From NCBI RefSeq assembly GCF_006352475.1, contig NZ_VCMZ01000001.1:3038001-3102000 (forward strand): a DNA stretch of 64,000 bases. Reading direction: 5' to 3'. The translations under genes and the position numbers were made by a program. Below, one piece after another: positions 45,881 to 55,013 of the stretch. Each line of letters begins with the position of its first letter. The first letter of the stretch is position 1. The DNA is from Acinetobacter pullicarnis. GTDB taxonomy: Bacteria > Pseudomonadota > Gammaproteobacteria > Pseudomonadales > Moraxellaceae. The notes under the pieces are model-generated. The model worked only from the letters and a program-made list of their open reading frames with translations, was not told the origin of the DNA and did not search any database.

Positions 45881-46747
45881 ATGACTACAGCCACACGTTT
45901 TACTTCGTATTTTGAACCTTGGTTAGACTATAGTCATCCTCTGGTTCGGCAACTTGCTTTCGCACTGGCTAGCCCGAACTTAATCCAAAATACACCCGAT
46001 GAACTCCTACTTAATCATCACTTTTCTTGGCACACACCTGACTTTTGGTCACAACAATACTTGCACTACCAATCACGACTTCGCCAACTCGATCAACATC
46101 CCGAAATACTGACTGCCTTTTTCGCACCACTCAAAAGTACCCGTCTTGGACTCAAATTTGAATACCTGATTTGGTTTTGGCTACGCGATCAGGATTATCA
46201 TTGCTATCAACTATTGGGGCATAGCTTACAAATCATTGAGGGTCGCAATACATTGGGAGAGCTCGATTTTTTAGTGCTTAACCGCGATACGCAATGCGTT
46301 GAACACTGGGAAGTGGCTTTAAAATATTATTTAGCAGAAGCAGATCTGAGCTTAGCGCATTGGTATGGGCTAAATCGGGATGACACTTTGTTTAAAAAAC
46401 TCAATCATTTTAGTCAACAACAATTTAAATTTACACATGCAGCCGAACAGCAGATTGAAAAACGCATTGCGGTTGTTAAAGGACAATTCTATCTTCCCAG
46501 CCAACAGCGTGATGCGACTCTCCCTCAGTGGGTGAATCCTTTACGGCGCATAGGTCATTGGGGACATCAGCTGTATGCCCAGCATTACTCACGCCTCAAT
46601 AGGCAAGAATGGTTATGCCCAGATTTCCAACGTGACCGTAGCAATTGCACTTGGTGGACAAATGGTTTGTACTACAACTTTAATCACAATGACTTTTATA
46701 TGTATCGTCAGGCACCTGCACTGCACAGTAACGTGACTAAAAAGTAA
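45881..46747 (+). CDS. DUF1853-family protein
   Basis: A 288-residue soluble protein. The start HPLVRQLAFALASPNLI and the middle section GRNTLGELDFLVLN-HWEVALKYYL match the DUF1853 family. The latter has a PD-(D/E)XK nuclease-like arrangement: ELDFLV followed by EVALKYY. Late aromatic-rich segments (WTNGLYYNFNHNDFYMYRQ) close the protein. The function is unknown. The ATG at 45881 is preferred over the TTG at 45869. It is divergent from the YbaN-like gene. Confidence 0.8.
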   Translation: MTTATRFTSYFEPWLDYSHPLVRQLAFALASPNLIQNTPDELLLNHHFSWHTPDFWSQQYLHYQSRLRQLDQHPEILTAFFAPLKSTRLGLKFEYLIWFWLRDQDYHCYQLLGHSLQIIEGRNTLGELDFLVLNRDTQCVEHWEVALKYYLAEADLSLAHWYGLNRDDTLFKKLNHFSQQQFKFTHAAEQQIEKRIAVVKGQFYLPSQQRDATLPQWVNPLRRIGHWGHQLYAQHYSRLNRQEWLCPDFQRDRSNCTWWTNGLYYNFNHNDFYMYRQAPALHSNVTKK

Positions 46748-46864
46748 ATTTCGTGATATCAGCTACATTAAATAACGTTTCTATAATGAAAGTCTTGTAT
46801 TCAATCCATTTGTATTTACCTAATCTTTAAAAGCATCAAAATAAATTACAATTTGGAGATGATG

Positions 46865-47005
46865 ATGAAAAAAATTTTAGCAGCTTCGTTAGTAGTCGCA
46901 TTTGTTTTAACTGGCTGTAATACCTTTAAAGGTATGGGGCAAGATGTTTCTTCTGCAGGTAACGCAGTAACCAAAACAGCAGAAAAGACACAAGATAAAA
47001 TGTAA
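46865..47005 (+). CDS. Entericidin A/B-family small lipoprotein
   Basis: A 46-residue protein. It begins MKKILAASLVVAFVLTGC, a lipoprotein signal with Cys18 in LTGC. The short mature part NTFKGMGQDVSSAGNAVTKT, then AEKTQDKM, is typical of entericidin-like peptides. The GGAG site at 46855-46858 is 6 bases from the ATG at 46865, which favours it over the adjacent ATG at 46862. These lipoproteins are stress-linked and, in E. coli EcnA/EcnB, form an antidote/toxin pair. No second partner is visible here. A terminator follows. Confidence 0.9.
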   Translation: MKKILAASLVVAFVLTGCNTFKGMGQDVSSAGNAVTKTAEKTQDKM

Positions 47006-47024
47006 TTGTTTTGACTGTCTTTAT

Positions 47025-47061
47025 AAAAAGCCCCTATCTCGCCAGATATTGGGGCTTTTTT
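47025..47061 (+). terminator. Intrinsic terminator after entericidin-like gene
   Basis: AAAAAGCCCC and GGGGCTTTTTT pair, with an inner TATCT/AGATA stem, and the T run follows. Confidence 0.92.
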
Positions 47062-47158
47062 ATGATCTGGCTATTTCCATCTTTATTGTATTTCGGTTTT
47101 CATTCAGTTTTATCTTCCTCTATCATAGCCCTCAATTTGACTTACTTGATCTTCTTCC

Positions 47159-48295
47159 ATGAATCAATCCGATACTCTCGACCTCAGCTTACAACTTTTA
47201 CGCCAACCCTCTGTCACGCCACTCGACTATGATTGCCAGAACATCATGGCCAAGCGTTTAGCCAATGTTGGCTTTAATATTGAAAATATGCGTTTTGATG
47301 ACGTAGACAATCTTTGGGCGCGTCGCGGTACAACGGATCCTGTATTTTGTTTTGCGGGTCATACTGATGTCGTACCAACAGGTCATTTGGATGCTTGGCA
47401 GTCAGATCCTTTTCTACCAGAAATTCGGGATGGAAAACTCTATGGTCGTGGCAGTGCCGATATGAAAACAGCGCTGGCTGCAATGGTGGTTGCCACCGAA
47501 CGCTTTGTGACAAAACACCCAGATCACCAAGGTTCAATTGCCTTTTTGATTACCTCTGATGAGGAAGGCCCATCGATTAATGGCACCGTCAAAGTCATTG
47601 AAACCCTAGAAGCCCGTCAAGAAAAAATGACCTGGTGCTTGGTTGGTGAGCCTTCAAGCACCACTCAGCTTGGTGATGTGATTAAAAATGGCCGTCGTGG
47701 CTCGTTAAATGCGGTATTAACGGTGATTGGTAAACAAGGCCATGTTGCCTATCCACATCTCGCCAACAACCCCATCCACGCTGCAACTGCTGCAATCGAT
47801 GAGTTATGTAAAGAAGTTTGGGATCAGGGCAATGAATACTTCCCTGCGACTTCATTCCAAATTTCAAATATTCATTCAGGTACAGGCGCAACCAACGTTA
47901 TTCCAGGCGAATTAGAAGTAACCTTCAACTTCCGTTATTCAACTGAAGTAACCGCAGAGGACTTAAAGCAACGTGTACTCGCGATTTTAGCGAAGCATCA
48001 ATTGGAATATAAAATTAACTGGACTCTCTCTGGTCTACCATTTCTCACCCCCGTTGGTGAATTAGTCAATGCAGCCACACATGCGATTCGTGAAGTGACT
48101 GGCGTTGAAACTGAACTCTCAACCAGCGGTGGTACTTCTGATGGCCGCTTCATTGCACCAACAGGCGCACAAGTCTTAGAGCTTGGGGTACTCAATGCCA
48201 CCATTCATCAAGCCAATGAACACGTCAACATTTGTGAACTTGAACCTTTGGCTGAAATTTATGAGCAAATTTTAGTTCAACTTTTGGCAAAATAA
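47159..48295 (+). CDS. dapE: Succinyl-diaminopimelate desuccinylase DapE
   Basis: A 378-residue M20-family di-zinc hydrolase of normal DapE size. Zinc and catalytic motifs are present: [26 protein letters not shown], and [13 protein letters not shown] with its Glu-Glu pair. [13 protein letters not shown] opens the dimerisation lid, and the C-terminal [13 protein letters not shown] supplies the last metal ligand. It removes succinate from N-succinyl-LL-diaminopimelate in lysine and peptidoglycan precursor synthesis. It stands alone here. Confidence 0.95.
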   Translation: MNQSDTLDLSLQLLRQPSVTPLDYDCQNIMAKRLANVGFNIENMRFDDVDNLWARRGTTDPVFCFAGHTDVVPTGHLDAWQSDPFLPEIRDGKLYGRGSADMKTALAAMVVATERFVTKHPDHQGSIAFLITSDEEGPSINGTVKVIETLEARQEKMTWCLVGEPSSTTQLGDVIKNGRRGSLNAVLTVIGKQGHVAYPHLANNPIHAATAAIDELCKEVWDQGNEYFPATSFQISNIHSGTGATNVIPGELEVTFNFRYSTEVTAEDLKQRVLAILAKHQLEYKINWTLSGLPFLTPVGELVNAATHAIREVTGVETELSTSGGTSDGRFIAPTGAQVLELGVLNATIHQANEHVNICELEPLAEIYEQILVQLLAK

Positions 48296-48354
48296 GCCAC
48301 TAGCTGAGGTCCATCTAGCCCAAGGAGTGAATGCCCTAATTGGGCACTTCTGCA

Positions 48355-48386
48355 AAGAATAAGGCGCAAATATGCGCCTTATTCTT
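48355..48386. terminator. Bidirectional terminator between dapE and the PilH-like gene
   Basis: AAGAATAAGGCGCA and TGCGCCTTATTCTT form a 14-bp perfect stem with a four-base loop between convergent genes. A smaller GCCC/GGGC hairpin lies just before it (48333-48345). Confidence 0.8.
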
Positions 48387-48403
48387 GAGTGTTTTATTCT
48401 TGG

Positions 48404-48766
48404 TTAATTGACATATTGCGCAATAATTTCAAGTAATTCAGCTTCATTAATTGGTTTAGTCAAGTATTCTTTGGCACCTTGCTGCTTCCCCCAAGCCCGA
48501 TCGGTATCTTGGTCTTTGGTACTCACCAAAATAATTGGAATATGCTGGGTGGTTTCATCATGTGCAATATGACGTGTTGCCTGAAAACCATTCACACCAG
48601 GCATCACCACATCCATAATAATTAAATCAGGTTGTTCAGCCAGTGCAAGGGTCACTCCATCTGCACCATTACTGGCTTCTAGGACTTCATAGCCATGACT
48701 ACTCAAAATTTCTTTGAAACGGAACAATTCTGTCGCTGAATCATCCACAATCAGTATACGTGTCAT
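48404..48766 (-). CDS. PilH-like response regulator (single receiver domain)
   Basis: A 120-residue CheY-like receiver with no output domain. The phosphorylation pocket is complete: acidic DD at ILIVDDSAT, phospho-Asp in DLIIMDVVMPGVNG, the switch Thr/Ser in IILVSTKDQDTD, and Lys in EYLTKPINEAEL. The stretch MPGVNGFQATR and TKDQDTDRAWGKQQGAKEYLTKP closely resembles PilH of twitching motility. No other pil-chp genes are adjacent, so it may be an orphan paralogue. Confidence 0.85.
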   Translation of the reverse strand: MTRILIVDDSATELFRFKEILSSHGYEVLEASNGADGVTLALAEQPDLIIMDVVMPGVNGFQATRHIAHDETTQHIPIILVSTKDQDTDRAWGKQQGAKEYLTKPINEAELLEIIAQYVN

Positions 48767-49046
48767 AGCATTTCTCCTCTTGTCCTTGTTGTTCTGTCGA
48801 ATAAAAGGACCGTTGTAGGCCCCAAATCAATTAAAGCATTTTTCATGCTTACATTAACATGACAAGCGCACGAAATCAGAAGATTTTTTACCCACTCCAA
48901 CGCTGATGCAACGAGATAAAACCGTCGATTCATCGCCCCCATCTGAAAATTTCATGGCATAATGTCGCATCCGAAAATGAGTCGATCGCTTTTTTAGCAC
49001 ACTCATGCTCACTTTATTTTTATCGTTAATGATCAGGAAAGTTTCC

Positions 49047-50762
49047 ATGCGCGCGAGTCGCTTTTTATTTGCAACGTTAAGAGAAACCCCAAATGACGCG
49101 GAAGTGATTTCACATCAGCTCATGTTACGTGCGGGGATGATTCGTAAATTGGCTTCAGGTTTATACACTTGGTTGCCGATGGGTGTACGCGTGTTGAATA
49201 AAGTTGAAGCGATTATTCGTGAAGAAATGAACCGCGCTGGCTCACTTGAAGTACTGATGCCCGTAACCCAACCCGCAAGCTTATGGGAAGAGTCTGGCCG
49301 CTATGTGCAATACGGCCCTGAGCTATTGCGCTTCCATGATCGTCATCAAAATCAATTTGTGTTGGGCCCAACCCACGAAGAAGTGATCACCGATCTAGCG
49401 CGTAACGAACTCAAAAGTTATAAACAGTTACCGATCAATTTCTATCAAATTCAAACCAAATTCCGTGATGAAATCCGTCCACGTTTTGGTGTGATGCGTT
49501 CACGTGAATTCACCATGAAAGATGCCTACTCTTTCCATATTGATCAGGCATCATTGCAAGAAACCTACGATGTCATGTATGACACTTACTGTCGTATTTT
49601 CACACGTTTAGGCTTAGATTTCCGTCCAGTACAAGCCGACACAGGCTCAATCGGTGGTTCGGGTTCACATGAGTTCCATGTATTGGCCTCAAGTGGCGAA
49701 GATGACATCGTGTTCTCGACTGAATCTGACTATGCTGCAAACGTTGAAAAAGCTGAAGCGGTACTGGTCGGTGAACGTGCTGCCCCAAGCCAAGCACTTA
49801 AAAATGTAGCAACACCACAGCAAAAAACCATTGCAGAGGTCGCAAGCTTCTTACAAGTTGAGCCGAATACATCAGTGAAAGCCTTGTTGGTTCAAGGTCA
49901 TCCAGATGAAAAAGGCCAAGTACCTGTCATCGCATTATTTTTACGTGGTGATCACGAACTTAATGAAATCAAAGCTGAACATCATCCACTTATTGCAGCG
50001 CCTTTAGAATTTGCAACAGATGCACAAATCGAAGCGCTTGCACTACCGACTGGATTTATTGGTCCTCAAGGTCTGCTTGAAAAAGGCATTACCGTGATTG
50101 TCGATCGCGCAGCATCAGTATTGTCTGACTTTGTTGCCGGTGCAAACCTCGTTGACCAACATGCAACCGGCGTGAACTGGGAACGCGATGCGAACTACAG
50201 TGAAGTCTATGACCTGCGCAATGTCGTTGATGGCGACCCATCACCAGATGGTAAAGGTGTTCTGCAAATCAAACGTGGTATCGAAGTCGGCCATATTTTC
50301 CAATTGGGTCAGACCTACTCTGAAGCCTTGGGTTGCACCGTATTGGGCGAACAAGGCAAACCTGTAACCGTTACGATGGGCTGTTATGGGATTGGGGTAA
50401 CACGTGTTGTGGCTTCTGCCATTGAACAAAACTTTGATGACAAAGGTATTTTATGGCCGGCAGCCATTGCGCCTTTCGATATCGCCATTGTGCCAATGAA
50501 TGCACATAAATCACCGCGTACCGTGGAAGCTGCGGAAGCTTTATATGAAGAACTTCAAGCAGCTGGATTTGATGTATTACTGGATGACCGTAATGAGCGT
50601 CCAGGAGTGAAATTCTCAGATCTTGAATTAACCGGTATTCCACATCGTATTGTGATTGGTGAAAAAGGCCTAGATGCAGGTACTTTTGAATATAAAGGCC
50701 GTCGTGATAGCGAATCTGTGCAGTTAGACAAAGCTCAGCTTTTGGCACAACTGGCCAAATAA
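49047..50762 (+). CDS. proS: Prolyl-tRNA synthetase ProS (bacterial type with editing domain)
   Basis: A 571-residue class II synthetase. Motif 1 region is [20 protein letters not shown]. Motif 2 is [22 protein letters not shown]. The inserted editing domain lies between about residues 225 and 385. Motif 3 is [12 protein letters not shown]. It charges tRNA-Pro and edits mischarged Ala. The start ATG at 49047 has an AGGAAAG site just upstream, and matches the typical MRASRF start; an extension to 49005 is not needed. Confidence 0.97.
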   Translation: MRASRFLFATLRETPNDAEVISHQLMLRAGMIRKLASGLYTWLPMGVRVLNKVEAIIREEMNRAGSLEVLMPVTQPASLWEESGRYVQYGPELLRFHDRHQNQFVLGPTHEEVITDLARNELKSYKQLPINFYQIQTKFRDEIRPRFGVMRSREFTMKDAYSFHIDQASLQETYDVMYDTYCRIFTRLGLDFRPVQADTGSIGGSGSHEFHVLASSGEDDIVFSTESDYAANVEKAEAVLVGERAAPSQALKNVATPQQKTIAEVASFLQVEPNTSVKALLVQGHPDEKGQVPVIALFLRGDHELNEIKAEHHPLIAAPLEFATDAQIEALALPTGFIGPQGLLEKGITVIVDRAASVLSDFVAGANLVDQHATGVNWERDANYSEVYDLRNVVDGDPSPDGKGVLQIKRGIEVGHIFQLGQTYSEALGCTVLGEQGKPVTVTMGCYGIGVTRVVASAIEQNFDDKGILWPAAIAPFDIAIVPMNAHKSPRTVEAAEALYEELQAAGFDVLLDDRNERPGVKFSDLELTGIPHRIVIGEKGLDAGTFEYKGRRDSESVQLDKAQLLAQLAK

Positions 50763-50790
50763 GCGAGCTTAGAGCAAGCCATCAAACCTA

Positions 50791-50826
50791 AAAAAATCCC
50801 GCTCATTAAACTGAGCGGGATTTTTT
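50791..50826 (+). terminator. Intrinsic terminator after proS
   Basis: AAAAAATCCCGCTCA and TGAGCGGGATTTTTT form a perfect stem around a six-base loop. Confidence 0.94.
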
Positions 50827-50888
50827 ATGCAATCAATTCAAACATTCAGCACTCGGCTTCACGGCAAATGATCGAAAAAATACAAGGC

Positions 50889-51458
50889 TTAAGCTTTCGG
50901 TAAAGTTACACCGGTTTGACCTTGGTATTTACCACCACGGTCTTTATATGAGGTTTCACAGACTTCATCACTTTCAAAAAATAGCATCTGTGCTACACCT
51001 TCACCGGCATAAATACGCGCTGGTAAATTGGTGGTATTTGAAAACTCTAAAGTGACATGACCTTCCCATTCTGGTTCAAGTGGGGTCACGTTGACAATAA
51101 TACCGCAACGCGCATAAGTCGATTTACCCAAACAAATGGTTAAGACATTACGAGGAATACGGAAGTATTCAACTGTGCGTGCTAACGCAAACGAGTTTGG
51201 TGGAATAATGCAGACATCTGAATCGATATTAATGAAGCTCTTATCATCAAAGTTTTTCGGGTCAACAATCGCAGAATGCACATTGGTAAACACCTTAAAC
51301 TCAGGTGCACAGCGAACATCATAACCGTAGCTCGACACACCATAAGATACAATTTTTTCGCCACGCTCGTTTAAACGTACCTGTTGTGCAGCATAAGGTT
51401 CGATCATGCCGTGTGTTTCGCTCATCTCGCGAATCCAACGATCAGATTTTATTGACAT
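50889..51458 (-). CDS. dcd: dCTP deaminase Dcd
   Basis: A 189-residue enzyme of standard Dcd length. The conserved [16 protein letters not shown], the nucleotide-binding [26 protein letters not shown] with catalytic Glu, and [15 protein letters not shown] are present. It deaminates dCTP to dUTP, a step towards dTTP. The gene is alone, on the minus strand. Confidence 0.96.
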   Translation of the reverse strand: MSIKSDRWIREMSETHGMIEPYAAQQVRLNERGEKIVSYGVSSYGYDVRCAPEFKVFTNVHSAIVDPKNFDDKSFINIDSDVCIIPPNSFALARTVEYFRIPRNVLTICLGKSTYARCGIIVNVTPLEPEWEGHVTLEFSNTTNLPARIYAGEGVAQMLFFESDEVCETSYKDRGGKYQGQTGVTLPKA

Positions 51459-51605
51459 TAGAATATTCCAAAAAAAGCTATGACATATATAGCGCTGTAC
51501 TTTAACTGAAAAAGTCCATGAAGGAAATGTTTAGCCAACAGATCTTGCCGCGTAAATAAGGTCTCACGTCAAGTTAAAACGGCATTTACGCCTAACAGTA
51601 AAAGA

Positions 51606-52196
51606 CTAAAGGCTGATAATGGCCGAGTAACTAAGCGGAATACAGAAAAACATTAAGATCACTGATGCCCCTTTCTGTAGGTTTCTTTGGTTCAGCCATT
51701 GTATTTTATTACTCACCAATGCCGTTCCAATCAAGGTCCATAAAAATGCAATCGGTATAATCAGCGCCAAGAACATCAGCATATGTGAGGTATAAGCAGT
51801 CGCATTATGCCAAACAATGTCAGGGAAAATAGCTGAAGCAAATAACAATGCTTTAGGGTTTAATAAAGTGGCACAAAACAATTCACGTGCACGAATTCCT
51901 GCAACTTCTTCTAATTCGTTACTATTACTTTTCCATAATTTAAAAGATAAAAATAAAATATAACCCGCACTGAATAATTTTAGAATTGGCGGAATAAATG
52001 GATATTTTAACGCAACTGTACCAATCAACACGCCCCATAAACTAATTGAACATAAGTATCCCAAAGCTTCGGCTGGAATAAGCATGAGCGAACGTCGCAC
52101 ACCCACCTGAATACCAGAGGATGCCAACAGTGTATTGGTCGGGCCGGGAGTGAGTAAAATTGTGGTCACCATCCCAATAAAAAACCATGAAATCAT
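51606..52196 (-). CDS. LysE/RhtB-family exporter
   Basis: A 196-residue inner-membrane protein with about six helices. The start has TTILLTPGPTNTLLASSGI, the LysE-type Pro-Gly-Pro motif, and FCATLLNPKALLFASAIFP is the second family motif. Members export amino acids or homoserine lactones. The substrate cannot be assigned. It is separated from the mrp gene by 433 bp. Confidence 0.85.
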   Translation of the reverse strand: MISWFFIGMVTTILLTPGPTNTLLASSGIQVGVRRSLMLIPAEALGYLCSISLWGVLIGTVALKYPFIPPILKLFSAGYILFLSFKLWKSNSNELEEVAGIRARELFCATLLNPKALLFASAIFPDIVWHNATAYTSHMLMFLALIIPIAFLWTLIGTALVSNKIQWLNQRNLQKGASVILMFFCIPLSYSAIISL

Positions 52197-52629
52197 CCAT
52201 CAACCTTACAGCCAGATTGAGGGCAGATTAGAATAAACCACAGCCAATGGCAAAAAATAATTTGTAAGCTGACATATCAAAATTACAGGATTCTGTATTT
52301 TAATTTAGATAAATCATACACTTGTTATCTGATAAAAAAATTACAAATAAATTAACAAGAATCCATTATTTCTACATTAAAGCACACTTTTCAATCTTTT
52401 TAATCTGTGCTTATCACTTTAAATGTCACTTTTATAGTCAACAAAATTGACATGACACTTAAGTTTAGTCGCCCCCAAAAAAACACCAACGACAATCTGA
52501 TTGTCAGATGCATGAATTGAGAGGAAAACACTTTATGTGTTTAAAACCAGTTCTGACTCAAATTCACGTTACTGCTTGAGCAGAAATAACGTGAATAAAC
52601 ATGAGCTAAAAAACCTAAAAAAAGCGCAA
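52197..52629. other. Intergenic region with a large perfect hairpin
   Basis: No credible gene. ATTCACGTTA (52562-52571) and TAACGTGAAT (52587-52596) form a 10-bp stem enclosing a second CTGCT/AGCAG stem. A small GACAATC/GATTGTC palindrome lies at 52492-52506. The large hairpin is just downstream of mrp on the minus strand and may end its transcript, although no T run follows. The LysE-type gene promoter must also lie here. Confidence 0.6.
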
Positions 52630-53916
52630 TTAGAAAATTCGATGTGAATCTTTTTCGGTTTTTGGAAGTTGAGCTGCGATTTTTTCCGCAATCTCAATAT
52701 AGCTTTCAGCGGCACTATCGCCGACAGCAACGGAAGGTTTACCTGCATCGGCATTTTCGCGGATCTGCACATTCAATGGTAGGCGTCCAAGCAATGGAAT
52801 TTGGTATTGCTCGGAGAGTTTATCGCCACCGCCCACCCCAAAGATTTGCTCTTCAAAACCACAATTGCTACAAATATGGGTCGACATATTTTCAATCACA
52901 CCCATCACTGGAATATGTACCCGATTAAACAGTTCAATGCCTTTGGTTGCATCCATCAATGCCACATTCTGCGGGGTGGTCACAATCACGGCACCTGTCA
53001 CTGGAATACGCTGCGCCAATGTCAGTTGAATATCTCCAGTGCCTGGTGGCATATCAATCATCAGTACATCAAGGTCTGGCCATAAAGTCTGATTAAACAA
53101 TTGCATTAACGCACCTGTTGCTTTGGGGCCACGCCATGCCACTGGGGTATTATTGTCCCCAGTCAAATGGCCAATCGATAAAACGGGCATTCCATAGGCA
53201 TCAATTGGTACAAAGTTTTCAGCTTCAATCAGTGGAGTGCGACCAGCATTGCCCAACATCGTTGGGATACTTGGTCCATAAATGTCAGCATCAAGTACAC
53301 CGACTTTCAAACCCAATTGCTGTAAAGCCAAAGCCAAGTTAACGGTGGTGGTTGATTTCCCCACCCCACCTTTGCCTGACGACACTAAAATCACATTTTT
53401 AATGCGTGGATGTTTTGGCACATCACGCTGTTGTGGTGCCGCTTTTTGAATCGGTGGATTATTTGGATCAGCTTCAGCGGCTTGTGCTGGCGTTTCAGAT
53501 GGCGCAGGCTTGGCTTTGTCCTGTACGTGTGTTGCTGTTGTTGAAGCTGCCGTTGCATCAATTACAGGGGGAAGTTTAGGTTTCGCAGATGTAGACTCAG
53601 TGCCTTCAGCTTGTGCTGCTTGTTGCAGCTTGCCTGTTTTCTGCTGAATCACATGTAAATTCAATTCTTGAATACCACATTTTTCCAGTGCATCTGCCAA
53701 ATCATCATGAATTTTCTGCAAATGATCCGCTTCATGTACAAAGGTATTGATGGTGAGTTGTAAAACACGCCCTTCAATATTAATTTGGGAAATACGGGCT
53801 TGTAGCGTATCTGTCGATTCAGGCAACACATAAGATTGGAGTACCTGCTGGACTTCTTCTTGCTTCACCTCCAGCGCAGGTGAAAAAACAGATTTAAGCG
53901 AAGAAAGCCACGACAT
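52630..53916 (-). CDS. apbC: Iron-sulfur cluster carrier protein ApbC/Mrp
   Basis: A 428-residue P-loop ATPase. An N-terminal MIP18/DUF59-like domain (about residues 1-100) is followed by a variable Ala/Pro/Thr/Gln-rich linker (about 105-165). The Mrp ATPase domain has the deviant Walker A SSGKGGVGKSTTTVNLA, the WRGPKATGALMQLF stretch, and MPPGTGDIQLTLAQ. The Cys pair CSNC (MSTHICSNCGFEEQIFG) holds the cluster at the dimer interface. It assembles and hands over Fe-S clusters. The linker makes it longer than E. coli Mrp. Confidence 0.95.
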   Translation of the reverse strand: MSWLSSLKSVFSPALEVKQEEVQQVLQSYVLPESTDTLQARISQINIEGRVLQLTINTFVHEADHLQKIHDDLADALEKCGIQELNLHVIQQKTGKLQQAAQAEGTESTSAKPKLPPVIDATAASTTATHVQDKAKPAPSETPAQAAEADPNNPPIQKAAPQQRDVPKHPRIKNVILVSSGKGGVGKSTTTVNLALALQQLGLKVGVLDADIYGPSIPTMLGNAGRTPLIEAENFVPIDAYGMPVLSIGHLTGDNNTPVAWRGPKATGALMQLFNQTLWPDLDVLMIDMPPGTGDIQLTLAQRIPVTGAVIVTTPQNVALMDATKGIELFNRVHIPVMGVIENMSTHICSNCGFEEQIFGVGGGDKLSEQYQIPLLGRLPLNVQIRENADAGKPSVAVGDSAAESYIEIAEKIAAQLPKTEKDSHRIF

Positions 53917-54065
53917 AATTTACTCCAAATTTGGATAACAGCTGAATATTGGCTAGTTTAGCCTTAAATGCAGACAAGGTTAAGCACAGATCTATACGCT
54001 TTACAGCGAATGATCATAATTCCGAGTATTTTAGTTGGTTTTATTGATTTGGTATATTAAAAATT

Positions 54066-54176
54066 ATGGAAAATATAGATTTACTGAGGGAGCGAAGACT
54101 AATTGAATCTATCCAATCAGGTGATCGAGCACTAAACTCGATCACACCAACTGAGCTTAGGAGGATTAATCTTTAA
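54066..54176 (+). CDS. Possible small protein, 36 aa, convergent with amphipathic repeat gene
   Basis: An ATG-started frame of 36 codons: MENIDLLRERRLIESIQSGD, then RALNSITPTELRRINL. It is charged and helical-looking. Its end overlaps the 3' end of the opposite-strand gene by 11 bp and it contains the GTGATCGAG hairpin. It has no ribosome-binding site, and a TATATT box lies 15 bp upstream. It may be chance; no family is recognised. Confidence 0.25.
   Translation: MENIDLLRERRLIESIQSGDRALNSITPTELRRINL
54121..54145 (-). terminator. Perfect hairpin after amphipathic repeat gene
   Basis: GTGATCGAG and CTCGATCAC form a 9-bp perfect stem with a seven-base loop, 21 bp beyond the stop codon at 54166. 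The T run on the minus strand is poor, so termination is likely but not certain. Confidence 0.55.
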
Positions 54177-54618
54177 ACTTATTTAAGGTCTCTGTTGCTG
54201 CTTTTTTCAGATCATCAATTTTGGCACTGGCCTGATGTTTTAAGTCTTCCAACTTTGCGCTGGCTTCATGTTTAAGTTCAGTCGCTTTGGACTTTGCTTC
54301 ATCTAGCTTTTGGCTTGCATCTGCTTTTAACTGATCCAGCTTATCTTGAACATTGTGCTGTGAATCCTTTAGATCCCCTTTGATTTCATCTACTTTTGCA
54401 TCAAGCTTTTCTTTATGCTCAGTAAAGTGATCTGTTGCACTCTTTTTCAAATCATCAAATGATTTCTCACCCTGAAGTTTTGCTGCATCAACATTATGTT
54501 TCAAATCATCAGCTGATTTTTCCGCCTGTAACTTCGCCTCTTTGGCTTTATGTTGAATATCTTCACTTAGGTCTGATGCTTTGTTTTTTAAGTCGTCAAG
54601 TTTGCTGTCATTTGTCAT
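54166..54618 (-). CDS. Amphipathic helical repeat protein (LEA/apolipoprotein-like), 150 aa
   Basis: A highly charged protein with no signal peptide and no hydrophobic core. It is a series of 11-residue-like repeats with Lys, Asp, Ala and Glu: KLDDLKNKASDLSEDI, then LKADASQKLDEAKSKATELK, then HEASAKLEDLKHQASAKIDD. Such sequences form long amphipathic helices like LEA group 3 or phasin-type proteins and may protect or bind surfaces during stress. Homologues occur in Acinetobacter. The function is unproven. A hairpin and a possible short ORF lie at its 3' end. Confidence 0.75.
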   Translation of the reverse strand: MTNDSKLDDLKNKASDLSEDIQHKAKEAKLQAEKSADDLKHNVDAAKLQGEKSFDDLKKSATDHFTEHKEKLDAKVDEIKGDLKDSQHNVQDKLDQLKADASQKLDEAKSKATELKHEASAKLEDLKHQASAKIDDLKKAATETLNKFKD

Positions 54619-55013
54619 TTTATAAGTCCTCTTGAAATTGCTTTTAAGACGGAAACCCGTTCATGATTGAACATGGCTATAGTCTATTAGTTATACATTA
54701 GAAGACATAAATACCGTTACAAAACTGCATTTTGAAACAAAACAGTTACTCTTTTATATTTTACTTATCCTAATTCAATGCTAGACCACTAAAGTTATAA
54801 GACAAAGACCAATAGCATAGATCTTAATATTGCGCCTGAATATAACCAGGCTTCTAACAAAAATGATTTTAAAATCAGAAGAATGAAAGCAATCGAATAC
54901 TGAGATCAAGTAAATTCAGCATTGCGCTTCAATCCGATAGAATCCTTGCTTTCCCCCACTCATCAGGTAAAATCGAGAGCCTTGTATTCACTAGCAATGA
55001 GAGTGTTAGATCC
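54619..55013. other. Divergent intergenic region between repeat protein and metG
   Basis: A 395-bp gap, AT-rich, holding promoters for both genes. No conserved operator, repeat or small ORF was recognised. Confidence 0.5.

Noticed and set aside
52534..52578. 14-codon ORF with a good GAGAGGAAAA ribosome site upstream of the LysE-type gene
   Set aside because: It lies on the opposite strand to both neighbours and ends inside the hairpin; too short to support.
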